This document shows, in pieces, positions 7,885-17,323 of a stretch of DNA of 64,000 bases. Within the stretch, counting starts at the first letter, position 1. Each line of letters starts with the position of its first letter. The stretch is from DASYTH01 sp045806965 (GTDB lineage: Bacteria; Actinomycetota; Actinomycetes; Mycobacteriales; Pseudonocardiaceae). The notes under the pieces were generated by a model. The model was not told where the DNA came from, did not search any database, and saw only the letters and a program-made list of their open reading frames with translations. The position numbers and the translations under genes were made by a program. The DNA is taken from positions 1 to 64,000 of the forward strand of contig JBJMIG010000054.1 of assembly GCA_045806965.1 (NCBI GenBank), given 5' to 3'.

Positions 7885-9783
7885 TTGGCGTCGCGAGGCA
7901 ACGCGGTGTGGCGCGCCGTGCCGCGGACCCCGGTGGGGGCGGCCGCGACGGGGCTGCTCGGGGCGGTGCTGCTGCTTGCCGTGCTGGCACCGGTTTTGTG
8001 GTCGGAGCGGGCGAACGCGGTCGACACCCGCCGGCTGCTGCTTGGCCCGTCCGCCGAGCACTGGATGGGCACGGACTACCTGGGCCGGGACATCTTCTTC
8101 CGGGTGCTGGTCGCCACCGGGCAGTCGGTCGGGTTGGCCCTGCTGGCAACCGGGGTCGGGGTGTTGCTCGGCCTGCTGCTCGGGACCGCCCCGATGCTGC
8201 TGGGAGCGAGGCTCGGCCGGCCGGTGACCGCCGCCGTGAACATCGCGGTGGCGTTTCCCGGCCTGCTGCTCGCGCTGTTCTTCGCGGTGGTCTTCGGCGT
8301 TGGCAGGACCGGCGCGCTGCTCGCGATCGGCCTCGCCATCGCACCGGGATTCGCCCGGCTGACCCAGACCCTGGTGGCGAAGGTCGAGGGCATGGACTTC
8401 GTGGCCGCGGCGCGGATCGCCGGGCTCGGTCGGTTCCGGCTGCTCGTCCGGCACGTGCTGCCCAACATCGCCGACCCGCTGGCGGTCAACGCGACGATCG
8501 CCGCGGGAGGCACCCTGCTGGCGTTCGCGGGTCTGTCCTTTCTCGGTCTCGGCGTGCAGCAGCCGGACTACGACTGGGGCCGGCTGCTCGGCGAGGGGCT
8601 GCCCGGGATCTACCTGCGTCCGGCCGCGGCGCTGGCGCCCGGGGTGGCGGTGGTCGTCGCGGCGCTCGCGTTCAACCTGTTCGGCGAGGCCGTTGCGAAG
8701 GGATTCGCGAAGGGGTTCGGGCAGGGGTTCGGGCCGCGCGACCGCCCGGTCCGGGTCCGTCAAGGGCGCCGCCCGCCCGCCCCGCACTCGGTGGTCCCCG
8801 ACGAGTCGCACGTGCTCGTGGTGGACGGGCTTCGGGTCGGCTTCCCCGGGGTCACGCCGGTACGCGGGGTGGGCTTCGCGCTGCGGCGCGGCGAAGCGGT
8901 CGGGATCGTGGGGGAGTCGGGCTCCGGCAAGAGCCTGACCGCCCTGGCCATCGCGGCGTTGATCGAGGAGCCGGGAGAGGTACGCGCCGAGCGGCTGGAG
9001 TTCCTCGGCCAGGACCTGCGCGGCGGTGTGGGCGAGGCCCACCGGCAGCTGCTCGGCTCGTCGCTCGCCATGGTGTTCCAGGACCCCACGACCTCGTTCA
9101 ACCCGACCATGCGGATCGGCCGCCAGCTCGCCGAGGTGGCCGAGGAGCACCAGGGGCTGAGTCGCGCACAGGCGCTGGCCCGCGCGGTCGACCGGCTGCG
9201 TGCGGTCCGAATCCCGGCGGCGCGGCGACGGGCCCGGCAGTTCCCGTACGAGTTCTCCGGCGGTATGCGGCAGCGGGCGATGATCGGCATGGGCGTCATG
9301 GGCACGCCGGCGCTCATCGTGGCCGACGAGCCGACCACTGCGCTGGACGTGACCGTGCAGCGCCAGGTGCTGACGTTGCTGGCCTCGATCCGCGCCGAGA
9401 CCGCCGCCGCGCTCCTGCTGATCTCGCACGACATCACGGTCGTCGGACAGGTCTGCGACCGGGTGCTGGTCATGTACGCCGGCCGGGTCGTCGAGGAACT
9501 GCCCGCCGCCGGGCTCCGCACGCACGCCCGCCACCCGTACACCCGTGCGCTGGTCGCCGCGGTGCCGGACATGACCACCGACCGGGACCAGCCGCTCGCC
9601 GTGATCCCGGGCCGGCCCGCGGACCCGGCCGCGCTCCCGGCCGGCTGCGCGTTCGCACCGCGCTGCCGGCTGGCCGACGACGAGTGCGCCACTTCCGACC
9701 CGCCGCTCGTGGCCGACGGGTACGGAACGCGGGTCGCGTGCTGGCACGCGGACCGGCCGGTCCGCGCGGGGGAGCGGTGGTGA
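7885..9783 (+). CDS. Fused DppC-type permease and DppD-type ATPase
   Basis: This 632-residue fusion has residues 1 to about 290 as a DppC-type permease (HWMGTDYLGRDIFFRVLVA, EAA loop near ARIAGLGRFRLLVRHVLPN). Residues from about 310 form an ABC ATPase with Walker A GESGSGKS near 343-350, signature FSGGMRQR near 458 and Walker B IVADEPTTALD near 479. The ATPase ends with the cysteine-containing oligopeptide-transporter tail. A TTG start at 7885 follows GGGAG. The fusion forces one permease subunit to carry its own ATPase; the partner ATPase is the next gene. Confidence 0.93.
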   Translation: MASRGNAVWRAVPRTPVGAAATGLLGAVLLLAVLAPVLWSERANAVDTRRLLLGPSAEHWMGTDYLGRDIFFRVLVATGQSVGLALLATGVGVLLGLLLGTAPMLLGARLGRPVTAAVNIAVAFPGLLLALFFAVVFGVGRTGALLAIGLAIAPGFARLTQTLVAKVEGMDFVAAARIAGLGRFRLLVRHVLPNIADPLAVNATIAAGGTLLAFAGLSFLGLGVQQPDYDWGRLLGEGLPGIYLRPAAALAPGVAVVVAALAFNLFGEAVAKGFAKGFGQGFGPRDRPVRVRQGRRPPAPHSVVPDESHVLVVDGLRVGFPGVTPVRGVGFALRRGEAVGIVGESGSGKSLTALAIAALIEEPGEVRAERLEFLGQDLRGGVGEAHRQLLGSSLAMVFQDPTTSFNPTMRIGRQLAEVAEEHQGLSRAQALARAVDRLRAVRIPAARRRARQFPYEFSGGMRQRAMIGMGVMGTPALIVADEPTTALDVTVQRQVLTLLASIRAETAAALLLISHDITVVGQVCDRVLVMYAGRVVEELPAAGLRTHARHPYTRALVAAVPDMTTDRDQPLAVIPGRPADPAALPAGCAFAPRCRLADDECATSDPPLVADGYGTRVACWHADRPVRAGERW

Positions 9784-10844
9784 GGGAGCGTGCGAGCGAA
9801 CCGTCGGGCACTCCGAGCTTGCGAGGTGATGTCGTGAGGGAGTTGCGCTTCGAGGACGTCACGGTCCGCTATGGCACCGAGGGCAGGGGTCTGACCGCGG
9901 TCGACGGCGTGAACCTCACCGTCCCGGCCGGCGCGGTCGTCGGGCTCGTCGGCGAGTCCGGCTCCGGGAAGTCGACCCTCGCCCGCGCCGCGGTCGGTCT
10001 GACCCCGACCGCGGGCGGACGCATCCTGCTCGACGGCGAACCGGTGCCGCACCGGGGGCGGCGGCCGGTGCAGCTGGTTTTTCAGGACCCGTACTCCTCG
10101 CTCGACCCGCGGATGACCGTCGGGTCGTCGATCGCGGAGACCATGCCCGCATCGCCCGCATGGCGAAGGTCGCGGCGGGGGGCCGAACGCCGCGCCGAGG
10201 TGACCCGGCTGCTCGAACTCGTCGGCCTTCCGGCGGACCGGGCGGACCGCTATCCCGAAGAGCTCTCCGGCGGCCAGCGGCAGCGGGTCGGCCTCGCGCG
10301 GGCCATCGCCGGCCGGCCAGAGGTGATCATTGCCGACGAGATCACCTCGGCACTGGACGTGTCGATCCAGGGCGCCGTCCTCAACCTCGTCCGCGACCTG
10401 CAACGCCGGCTTCGCCTGTCGATCCTGTTCATCTCGCACGACCTCGCCGTCGTGCGGTACGTCAGCGATCACGTCGCGGTGATGTACCTGGGCCGGATCG
10501 TCGAGTACGGCCCAACCGTCGACGTGCTCGACGACCCGCAGCACCCCTACACCCGGGAGCTGCTCGCGGCCCTTGACTCGACGCCGCCGTCCGTGCCGGC
10601 CCGGCCACCCGACTCCCAGGTCGCCGACACCGAGCCGGCCGACCCGCACCACCCGCCGCCCGGCTGCCGGTTCCACCCCCGCTGCCCGGTCGGCCCGCTC
10701 GTGCGCACCGGGCGCGAGATCTGCCTGGACACCGAGCCGGACCCAACCGGGCGCCGGCACCGCGCCGCCTGCCACTTCGCGGCCGTCGCGTTACCCCTAC
10801 CAGACCGAGGAGCAGCCGGTGACTCGACGCCAGCACATCGATGA
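9780..10844 (+). CDS. Peptide ABC transporter ATPase, DppF type
   Basis: This is the second ATPase of the transporter. Walker A GESGSGKST is near residue 58, signature LSGGQRQR near 161, Walker B IIADEITSALD near 182, and the C-terminal oligopeptide-ABC motif GCRFHPRCP is present. The GTG at 9780 overlaps the upstream stop as GTGA and follows GGGGGAG. An in-frame GTG at 9834 with AGGTGAT upstream would start immediately before the domain and is a good alternative. The 3' end overlaps the next gene by 26 bases. Confidence 0.9.
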   Translation: MRERASEPSGTPSLRGDVVRELRFEDVTVRYGTEGRGLTAVDGVNLTVPAGAVVGLVGESGSGKSTLARAAVGLTPTAGGRILLDGEPVPHRGRRPVQLVFQDPYSSLDPRMTVGSSIAETMPASPAWRRSRRGAERRAEVTRLLELVGLPADRADRYPEELSGGQRQRVGLARAIAGRPEVIIADEITSALDVSIQGAVLNLVRDLQRRLRLSILFISHDLAVVRYVSDHVAVMYLGRIVEYGPTVDVLDDPQHPYTRELLAALDSTPPSVPARPPDSQVADTEPADPHHPPPGCRFHPRCPVGPLVRTGREICLDTEPDPTGRRHRAACHFAAVALPLPDRGAAGDSTPAHR

Positions 10845-13800
10845 CCTGACCACGTTCGCCGTACCCGAGCAGCCCACGCTGTCCCCGGACAGCGGCGAGA
10901 TCGTCTACGTGCTCCGCACCTGCGACGCGGAAGCGGACCGCACCGTCCGCGCCCTGTGGCGGGTCGGCGCCCGGGACGGCCAGCCGCGGCAGCTCACCCG
11001 CGGTCGCGCCGACTCGGCGCCGGCCTGGTCGCCGGACGGTACCCGGCTCGCGTTCCTGCGGGCGCAGGACGGCCCGCCGCAGGTGTGGCTGCTCCCGGCG
11101 GGCGGCGGCGAGCCGGAGCAGCTGACCACGCTGCCGCTCGGCGCCGGTGCGCCGCGGTGGAGCCCCGACGGCACCCGGATCGCCTTCGGTGCCCCGGTGG
11201 ACTCGCACGCCGGCAGGGACGAGGACGACGCCGCACGCACGCGCCGGGCCACCGCGCCGGTGGTCACCGACCGCCTCGGCTACCAGGCGGACGGCGTGGG
11301 TCTGCTCCGTGCCGTGCGCACGCACCTGCACGTCATCGACGTCGAGACGAGGCAATGCCGCCAGGTCACCGCCGGTGACTGGCACGCGGGCGACCCCGCC
11401 TGGTCACCCGACTCCACCACGCTCGCCTTCGCCGCCGCCACGGCTCCGGACGCCGATCTCGTCCCACGGGTGCCGGTGCACGTCCTGGACAGCACCGATC
11501 CCTTGGCCACGCCGAAATCGGTCGCGCTGGTCGAGGGCGTCGGCGGCCCTCTTGTCTGGACCGCGGACGGGTCGGCGCTGCTGGTGGTGGGGATTGAGAG
11601 CGGGCCGGTCGGCCATGCCGGGCTGCTGCGGGTGCCGCTCGACGGCGGGGAGGTCACCAACCTCGCGGCGCCGTTGGACCGCAACGTGATGGCCGGTGCG
11701 GCGGGCTACCCGGGCTCGCCGCCGCGACTCGGCGCGGACGGCGTGCTGTTCTGCGCCCGCGACCGCGGCTGCACCCACCTGTTCAGCGTCCCGGTCGACG
11801 GGGGCACACCCCGGCCCGTCGTCGCGGGTGCCGGTCGCGTGGTGTCCGGCGTGTCGGTGGCCGGCGACACCGCCGCGCTCGTGCTCGCCACCGCGACCTC
11901 GCTCGGCGAGATCGTCACCGTGGATCTGGCCACCGGCGCGGAGACCGTTCGCACCGCGCACGGCGGCACCGACGTCGAGCTGTTCCCTCGCGAGGAACGC
12001 GAGTTCACGATCTCCGACGGCACGGTCGTGCACGGCTGGCTCGTCCGCGACCCCGCCACCGCCGGCCCCGGCCCGCTGCTGCTGGACGTCCATGGCGGCC
12101 CGCACAACGCGTGGAACGGTGCCGCCGACGAGGTGCACCTCTACCACCAGGAGCTCGCCGCCCGCGGCTGGACCGTGCTGCTGCTCAACCCGCGCGCCAG
12201 CGACGGCTACGGCGAGGCGTTCTACACCGCCGCCATCGGTGCGTGGGGTGCGGCCGATGCGAAGGACCTGCTCGAACCGATCGACGAGCTCGTCGCGGAG
12301 GGGACGGCCGACCCGAAGCGGCTCGCGGTGGCCGGTTACAGCTACGGCGGTTTCATGACCTGCTACCTCACCGGCCGCGACGACCGGTTCGCCGCGGCGG
12401 TGGCCGGTGGCGTGGTCAGTGACCTCACGAGCATGGCCGGCACCTCGGACGAGGCGCACTTCCTCGCCAAGTACGAGTTGGGCCACGCGCCGTGGGCCGC
12501 GCCGGACCGCTACGCCGCGCTGTCCCCGCTCGAGCGGGTGGCGGATGTGCGGACACCGACGCTGATCTTCCAGGGCACCGCGGACATCCGCTGCCCGATC
12601 GGCCAGGCGCAGCAGTGGCACACGGCGCTGCGCGAGCGGGGGGTGCCGTCCGAGCTGGTGCTCTACCCGGACGGCTCGCACCTGTTCATCCTCGAGGGCC
12701 CGCCCTCACACCGGATCGACGTCAACCGCCGGATCCTCGATTGGGTCGAGCAGCACGCCGGCGGCAGGCCCGCCCGGCTCGACGCCGCGCACTGGCAGCG
12801 CCGGCTGGCCGCCCTTGTGGAGCGGTACCGGGTTCCGGGGGCCACGCTGGGGATCCTGCGGATCCGCCCGGGCGTCGAGGACGAGTTGGTCGAGGCCGCG
12901 TCCGGCGTGCTGAACAAGGACACCGGCGTTGGGACGACCGTCGACTCGCTGTTCCAGATCGGCTCCATGTCCAAGGTCTGGACCGCGACCGCCGTCATGC
13001 AGCTCGTCGACGACGGCCTGCTCGACCTCGACACCCCGATCATCGAGATGGTGCCCGAACTGCGGCTCTCCGGCCAGGACACCACCGAGAAGGTGACCAT
13101 GCGGCACCTGCTCACCCACACCGGCGGCATCGACGGCGACGTGTTCGACGACACCGGACGCGGTGACGACTGCCTGGAGAAGTACGTCGCCGTGCTCGCC
13201 GGGGTGGCGCAGAACCACCCGCTCGGCGCCACCTGGTCCTACTGCAACTCCGGTTTCTCGCTGGCCGGCCGCGTGATCGAGAAGCTGACCGGCAAGACCT
13301 GGGACGCGGTGCTGCGGGAGCGGATCTTCGGCCCGCTCGGGCTTAGCCGCACCGGCACCCTGCCCGAGGAGGCGCTGCTGCACCGCGCCGCGGTCGGACA
13401 CGTGAGCGAGGGCGACGAGGAACCGACACCGGCACCGGTCTGGGTGCTGCACCGGGCGGCCGGTCCGGCCGGGCTGATCAACTCCACGGTCGCCGAGGTG
13501 CTCGCGTTCGCCCGGATGCACCTCACCGGCGGTCTGGCCGCCGACGGCACCCGGGTGCTCAGCGAGCGCAGCGTCGCCGCGATGACCGAATGGCAGGTCG
13601 ATCTACCGGACAAGTACCTGCTCGGCGACTCGTGGGGGCTGGGCTGGTGCCGGTTCGGGTGGGACTCCCGGCGGCTCGTCGGCCACGACGGCAACACCAT
13701 CGGGCAGGCCGCGTACCTGCGGGTGCTGCCCGACGAGGGCCTGGCGGTCACGCTGCTCACCAACGGCGGCGCGGCACACAGCCTCTACGAGGACCTGTAC

Positions 13801-14154
13801 CGCGAGATCTTCGCCGAGCTCGCCGGGGTCGAGATGCCGCACCCGATCGAACCGCCGGCCGAGCCGGTGTCCGTGGACGTGACCCCGCACCTGGGCACCT
13901 ATCAGCGGGCCAGCGTGCTGATGGAGGTCCTCGCCGGCGACGACGGCGCGGTCCTGCGCTCGACGATCACCGGGCCGCTGGCCGAGCTGATCGCGGAACC
14001 CACCACGGAGTACCCCATGGTGGCGGTCACGGAGAACCTGTTCGTGATCCGGGAGCCACGGCTGCGGATGTGGGTGCCGGTGACCTTCTACGAGCTGCCG
14101 ACCGGCGAGCGCTACCTGCACTTCGGTGCGCGGGCGACTCCGAAGGTGGGCTGA
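10819..14154 (+). CDS. Fused S9 prolyl-oligopeptidase-type and S12 beta-lactamase-type hydrolase
   Basis: This 1111-residue cytoplasmic protein combines two serine hydrolases. Residues 1 to about 400 form a TolB-like beta-propeller. An S9 acylaminoacyl-peptidase domain follows, with GYSYGG near 506-511, Asp in GTADIRC near 588 and His in DGSHLF near 620. After about residue 650 comes an S12 domain: SMSK (S716, K719), YCN near 808 and HDG near 956. S12 enzymes include D-aminopeptidases and D-Ala carboxypeptidases. There is no signal peptide, so it would act on imported peptides. The GTG start lies inside the ATPase gene with GAGGAG upstream. Confidence 0.88.
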   Translation: MTRRQHIDDLTTFAVPEQPTLSPDSGEIVYVLRTCDAEADRTVRALWRVGARDGQPRQLTRGRADSAPAWSPDGTRLAFLRAQDGPPQVWLLPAGGGEPEQLTTLPLGAGAPRWSPDGTRIAFGAPVDSHAGRDEDDAARTRRATAPVVTDRLGYQADGVGLLRAVRTHLHVIDVETRQCRQVTAGDWHAGDPAWSPDSTTLAFAAATAPDADLVPRVPVHVLDSTDPLATPKSVALVEGVGGPLVWTADGSALLVVGIESGPVGHAGLLRVPLDGGEVTNLAAPLDRNVMAGAAGYPGSPPRLGADGVLFCARDRGCTHLFSVPVDGGTPRPVVAGAGRVVSGVSVAGDTAALVLATATSLGEIVTVDLATGAETVRTAHGGTDVELFPREEREFTISDGTVVHGWLVRDPATAGPGPLLLDVHGGPHNAWNGAADEVHLYHQELAARGWTVLLLNPRASDGYGEAFYTAAIGAWGAADAKDLLEPIDELVAEGTADPKRLAVAGYSYGGFMTCYLTGRDDRFAAAVAGGVVSDLTSMAGTSDEAHFLAKYELGHAPWAAPDRYAALSPLERVADVRTPTLIFQGTADIRCPIGQAQQWHTALRERGVPSELVLYPDGSHLFILEGPPSHRIDVNRRILDWVEQHAGGRPARLDAAHWQRRLAALVERYRVPGATLGILRIRPGVEDELVEAASGVLNKDTGVGTTVDSLFQIGSMSKVWTATAVMQLVDDGLLDLDTPIIEMVPELRLSGQDTTEKVTMRHLLTHTGGIDGDVFDDTGRGDDCLEKYVAVLAGVAQNHPLGATWSYCNSGFSLAGRVIEKLTGKTWDAVLRERIFGPLGLSRTGTLPEEALLHRAAVGHVSEGDEEPTPAPVWVLHRAAGPAGLINSTVAEVLAFARMHLTGGLAADGTRVLSERSVAAMTEWQVDLPDKYLLGDSWGLGWCRFGWDSRRLVGHDGNTIGQAAYLRVLPDEGLAVTLLTNGGAAHSLYEDLYREIFAELAGVEMPHPIEPPAEPVSVDVTPHLGTYQRASVLMEVLAGDDGAVLRSTITGPLAELIAEPTTEYPMVAVTENLFVIREPRLRMWVPVTFYELPTGERYLHFGARATPKVG

Positions 14155-14155
14155 G

Positions 14156-15283
14156 TTGCCGGCACCCACGCGCAGCCCCTTCCCGGACCCCATGCCGGAC
14201 CTCCTTGCCGACATCGAGGAGCTGGTCCGCTGCGAGTCGCCGTCCGCCGACCTGAGCGCGGTCGCCAGAAGTGCCGACGTCCTGGCGCGGGTGGGGGAGC
14301 GGCGACTGGGTCTGGCCGCCGAGCGTATCGTCCTCAGTGGACGGACCCACCTGCGGTGGCGGTTGGGCGCCGGGCCCTCCCGGGTGCTGCTGCTCGGCCA
14401 CCATGACACCGTGTGGCCATTGGGTTCCCTGGCGACCCATCCGTACACGGTGGACGGTGCGGTGCTGCGCGGCCCGGGCTGCTTCGACATGAAGGCCGGG
14501 GTGGCGCTCGCCCTGCACGCCGCCGCCGGCCGCTCCGGAGTCACGCTGCTCGTCACCGGGGATGAGGAGATCGGCTCGCCGAGCTCCCGGACGCTGGTCG
14601 AGTCCGAGGCGCGGTCGGCCGGGGCCGTGCTGGTGCTGGAGGCCGCCGCACCGGGCGGCGCGCTGAAGACCGAGCGCAAGGGGGTCTCGCTGTACCGGGT
14701 GCGGGCCACCGGCCGCGCGGCGCACGCGGGGCTGGAGCCGGAACGCGGCGTCAACGCCACGGTAGAGCTGTCCCACCAGGTGCTCGCGGTGACCACGCTG
14801 GCCGACCCCGACCGGGGCACGACGGTCACGCCGACCCTGTTCGCGGCCGGCGACACGACGAACACCGTCCCGGCGGGCGGCGAGTTCGCGGTCGACGTGC
14901 GCGTCCGCGACGCCGCCGAACAGGAGCGGGTCGACGCCGGGATGCGAGCCCTGCGCCCGAAATCGCCCGGCGCGCGGTTGGCGGTGCTCGGTGGGCCGAA
15001 CCGCCCGCCGCTTCCCGCGGCGTCGTCCGAGTGGCTGTTCACCCGGGCCACGGCCGTGGCCGCCGAGCTGGGGTTGCCGGCGCCGACCCGGGCGGCGGTC
15101 GGCGGCGCGTCGGACGGCAACTTCACCGCAGGCGTCGGCACGCCGACACTCGACGGGCTCGGCGCGGTCGGCGGCGGCGCCCACGCCGACGACGAGCACG
15201 TGCTGCTCGCCGAGCTGCCCGGCCGGCTCGCCCTGGTCCGGGCGCTCGTCGCGGACCTGCTCGCCAAGGGGCGAACACCATGA
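14156..15283 (+). CDS. M20 family metallohydrolase (amidohydrolase/carboxypeptidase)
   Basis: This is a di-zinc M20 enzyme of about 375 residues, of glutamate-carboxypeptidase/ArgE type. Metal and catalytic motifs are visible in order: GHHDTVWPLG, GCFDMKAGVAL, TGDEEIGS, and the dimerisation-domain RAAHAGLEPERGVNA. A TTG start one base after the previous stop gives coupled translation; ATG at 14192 is an alternative. Next to a GNAT protein and an OSBS-family racemase it fits the L-specific N-succinyl-amino acid desuccinylase of the D-to-L conversion pathway. That assignment is from context. Confidence 0.87.
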   Translation: MPAPTRSPFPDPMPDLLADIEELVRCESPSADLSAVARSADVLARVGERRLGLAAERIVLSGRTHLRWRLGAGPSRVLLLGHHDTVWPLGSLATHPYTVDGAVLRGPGCFDMKAGVALALHAAAGRSGVTLLVTGDEEIGSPSSRTLVESEARSAGAVLVLEAAAPGGALKTERKGVSLYRVRATGRAAHAGLEPERGVNATVELSHQVLAVTTLADPDRGTTVTPTLFAAGDTTNTVPAGGEFAVDVRVRDAAEQERVDAGMRALRPKSPGARLAVLGGPNRPPLPAASSEWLFTRATAVAAELGLPAPTRAAVGGASDGNFTAGVGTPTLDGLGAVGGGAHADDEHVLLAELPGRLALVRALVADLLAKGRTP

Positions 15284-16143
15284 CCGCCACCGACCCGGAC
15301 ACCGCCGGGCTGGTCGCGGACGCGGCGGCGGCGGCGGCCGGGGTGCGGATCCGGGAGGTCGTCGACCCCCGCGAACTCGGCGCCGTGCACGGGGTGTTCC
15401 ACAGCATCTGGCGGTCGGACCCGCAGGACCTGCCGGTGACCCTGACGGTGCTGCGGGCCATGACCAAGTCCGGAAACTACGTGACCGCCGCGTACGACGG
15501 CGACCGCATGGTCGGCGCGGGCGTCGGGTTCTTCGGCTCACCCCGGAGCAACGAGCTGCACAGCCACATCACCGGGGTGGCCGCGGCGGCCGCCGGCCGG
15601 GGCGTCGGCTTCGCACTCAAGCTGCACCAGCGCGCCTGGGCGCTGCTGCGCGGCGTGTCGACGATCACCTGGACGTTCGACCCGCTGGTGCGCCGCAACG
15701 CCCACTTCAACCTGGTCAAGCTCGCCGCGACGGCCGCGGAGTACCTGCCGAACTTCTACGGCGGCATGCACGACGACATCAACGGCGGCGACGACTCCGA
15801 CCGGCTGCTGGTGCGCTGGGACCTCCGCTGCGCCGAGGTGACCGCGGCCTGCGCCGGAACGTCCGCCCCACGCCACGCGGAGACCGAGCTGGCCCGCGGC
15901 GCGGTGGTCGCCCTCGGCCGGTCGGAGCACGGCCTGCCGGTCGCCGGTTCGCTCGACGGCCGCACCGTGCTGGTGGCCGCGCCGTGCGACATCGAACGGC
16001 TGCGCCCGGCGGATCCGGACCGGGCGAGGCAGTGGCGCACGGCGATGCGCGACGTGCTCGGGACGCTGATGGCCGACGGGGCGCGCGTCACCGGGTTCGA
16101 CCGCGCCGGGTGGTACGTCGTGACGAGAGGGGCTGCCCGATGA
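15280..16143 (+). CDS. GNAT-like acyltransferase, probable D-amino acid N-succinyltransferase
   Basis: This 287-residue protein resembles the large GNAT-like family found beside OSBS/racemase genes. Recognisable segments are VHGVFHSIWRSDPQDLP, the acyl-CoA-site-like AAAAGRGVGFALKLHQRAWAL, and TWTFDPLVRRNAHFNLVKL. In the Geobacillus kaustophilus pathway such a GNAT succinylates D-amino acids with succinyl-CoA before racemisation. The ATG overlaps the M20 stop as ATGA and its own stop overlaps the racemase ATG, so the three are translated as a unit. Acyl donor and substrate are inferred from this context. Confidence 0.78.
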   Translation: MTATDPDTAGLVADAAAAAAGVRIREVVDPRELGAVHGVFHSIWRSDPQDLPVTLTVLRAMTKSGNYVTAAYDGDRMVGAGVGFFGSPRSNELHSHITGVAAAAAGRGVGFALKLHQRAWALLRGVSTITWTFDPLVRRNAHFNLVKLAATAAEYLPNFYGGMHDDINGGDDSDRLLVRWDLRCAEVTAACAGTSAPRHAETELARGAVVALGRSEHGLPVAGSLDGRTVLVAAPCDIERLRPADPDRARQWRTAMRDVLGTLMADGARVTGFDRAGWYVVTRGAAR

Positions 16144-17246
16144 AGCTGACCGGGGTGGAGCTGCGCCGGCTCCGGATGCCGCTGGTGGCGCCGTTCCGCA
16201 CCTCCTTCGGCACCGAGACGTGCCGCGAGGTGCTACTGCTGCGGGTCGTCACCGCTGACGCCGAGGGTTGGGGCGAGTGCGTTGCCATGGCCGAGCCGCG
16301 CTACTCCTCGGAGTACGTCGACGCCGCCGCCGACGTGCTGCGCCGGTTCTTGGTTCCGGCGCTCGCCGAGCGGCCCCGGCTCGACGCGAGCGCCGTGGCG
16401 CCGGCCCTGGCCCCGTTCGCGGGGCACCGGATGGCCAAGGCCGCACTCGAGCTGGCCGTGCTCGACGCCGAGCTGCGCGCGCAGTGCCGCTCGCTCGGGC
16501 ATGCGCTCGGCGCCGTGCGCGAGCGGGTCCCGTGTGGCGTGTCGGTCGGCATCATGGGCTCCACCGCGGAGTTGCTCGACGCGGTCGGCGGCTACCTGGA
16601 CGCGGGCTACGTCCGGATCAAGCTGAAGATCGAACCCGGCTGGGACGTCGAACCGGTGCGCGCGGTGCGCGAGCGCTTCGGCGACGAAGTGCTGCTGCAG
16701 GTCGACGCCAACACCGCGTACACCGTCGCCGACGCCCGCCACCTGGCCCGGCTCGACCCGTTCGACCTGCTGCTGATCGAGCAGCCCCTCGACGAGGACG
16801 ACCTGCTCGGGCACGCCCGGCTGGCCAGGAGCATCCGGACACCGGTGTGCCTGGACGAGTCGATCACCTCGGCCCGGGCCGCCGCGACGGCGATCACGCT
16901 CGGCGCGTGCTCGATCGTCAACATCAAACCCGGCCGGGTCGGCGGCTACCTGGAGGCCCGCCGGATCCATGACGTGTGCGCGGCCCACGGCGTGCCGGTG
17001 TGGGCCGGCGGGATGCTGGAGACCGGGATCGGCCGGGCCGCGAACGTCGCGCTCGCCGCGCTGCCCAACTTCACGCTGCCCGGCGACACCTCCGCCTCGG
17101 ATCGCTACTACCGCACCGACATCACCGCGCCGTTCGTGCTCGACGGCGGGCACCTGGCGGTGCCGACGGGTCCCGGGATCGGGGTCGACCCGTTGCCGGC
17201 CGAGCTGGACGCGGTGACCACGTCGACCGAGTGGCTGCCGTTGTAG
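16140..17246 (+). CDS. OSBS/N-succinylamino acid racemase (enolase superfamily)
   Basis: This 368-residue enolase-superfamily enzyme is of the MenC2/NSAR group. The catalytic KxK lysines are in RIKLKIEPG, metal ligands in VDANTAY, IEQPL and LDESI, and the second catalytic lysine in NIKPGRVGG. The family makes o-succinylbenzoate for menaquinone or racemises N-succinylamino acids. No other men genes lie nearby, while an M20 hydrolase and a GNAT protein are directly upstream with overlapping codons. I therefore favour the racemase role. It is the last gene of the operon. Confidence 0.88.
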   Translation: MKLTGVELRRLRMPLVAPFRTSFGTETCREVLLLRVVTADAEGWGECVAMAEPRYSSEYVDAAADVLRRFLVPALAERPRLDASAVAPALAPFAGHRMAKAALELAVLDAELRAQCRSLGHALGAVRERVPCGVSVGIMGSTAELLDAVGGYLDAGYVRIKLKIEPGWDVEPVRAVRERFGDEVLLQVDANTAYTVADARHLARLDPFDLLLIEQPLDEDDLLGHARLARSIRTPVCLDESITSARAAATAITLGACSIVNIKPGRVGGYLEARRIHDVCAAHGVPVWAGGMLETGIGRAANVALAALPNFTLPGDTSASDRYYRTDITAPFVLDGGHLAVPTGPGIGVDPLPAELDAVTTSTEWLPL

Positions 17247-17290
17247 GAACGCACGAAGTCCGAGGCCCGTTTTCGTCCGCGCCAACCACC

Positions 17291-17303
17291 TATACTGAGC
17301 CAC
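17291..17303 (+). promoter_or_regulatory. Probable promoter of the PucR-type regulator
   Basis: TATACT at 17291-17296 is a strong -10 match and is unusual in this GC-rich sequence. It lies 27 bases before the GTG of the regulator gene, giving a leader of about 20 bases. A -35 element is not obvious. Confidence 0.5.
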
Positions 17304-17323
17304 TTCGCCCATAGTTTCGGACG

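Noticed and set aside
7591..9747. 718-codon open frame on the minus strand
   Set aside because: Antisense to the permease-ATPase gene; Gln/Arg/His-rich with no recognisable domain.
6918..9779. Long plus-strand extension upstream of the DppF-type ATPase
   Set aside because: The frame is open back to 6918 but reads as Arg/Gly-rich shadow of the two permease genes. Homology starts only near 9840.
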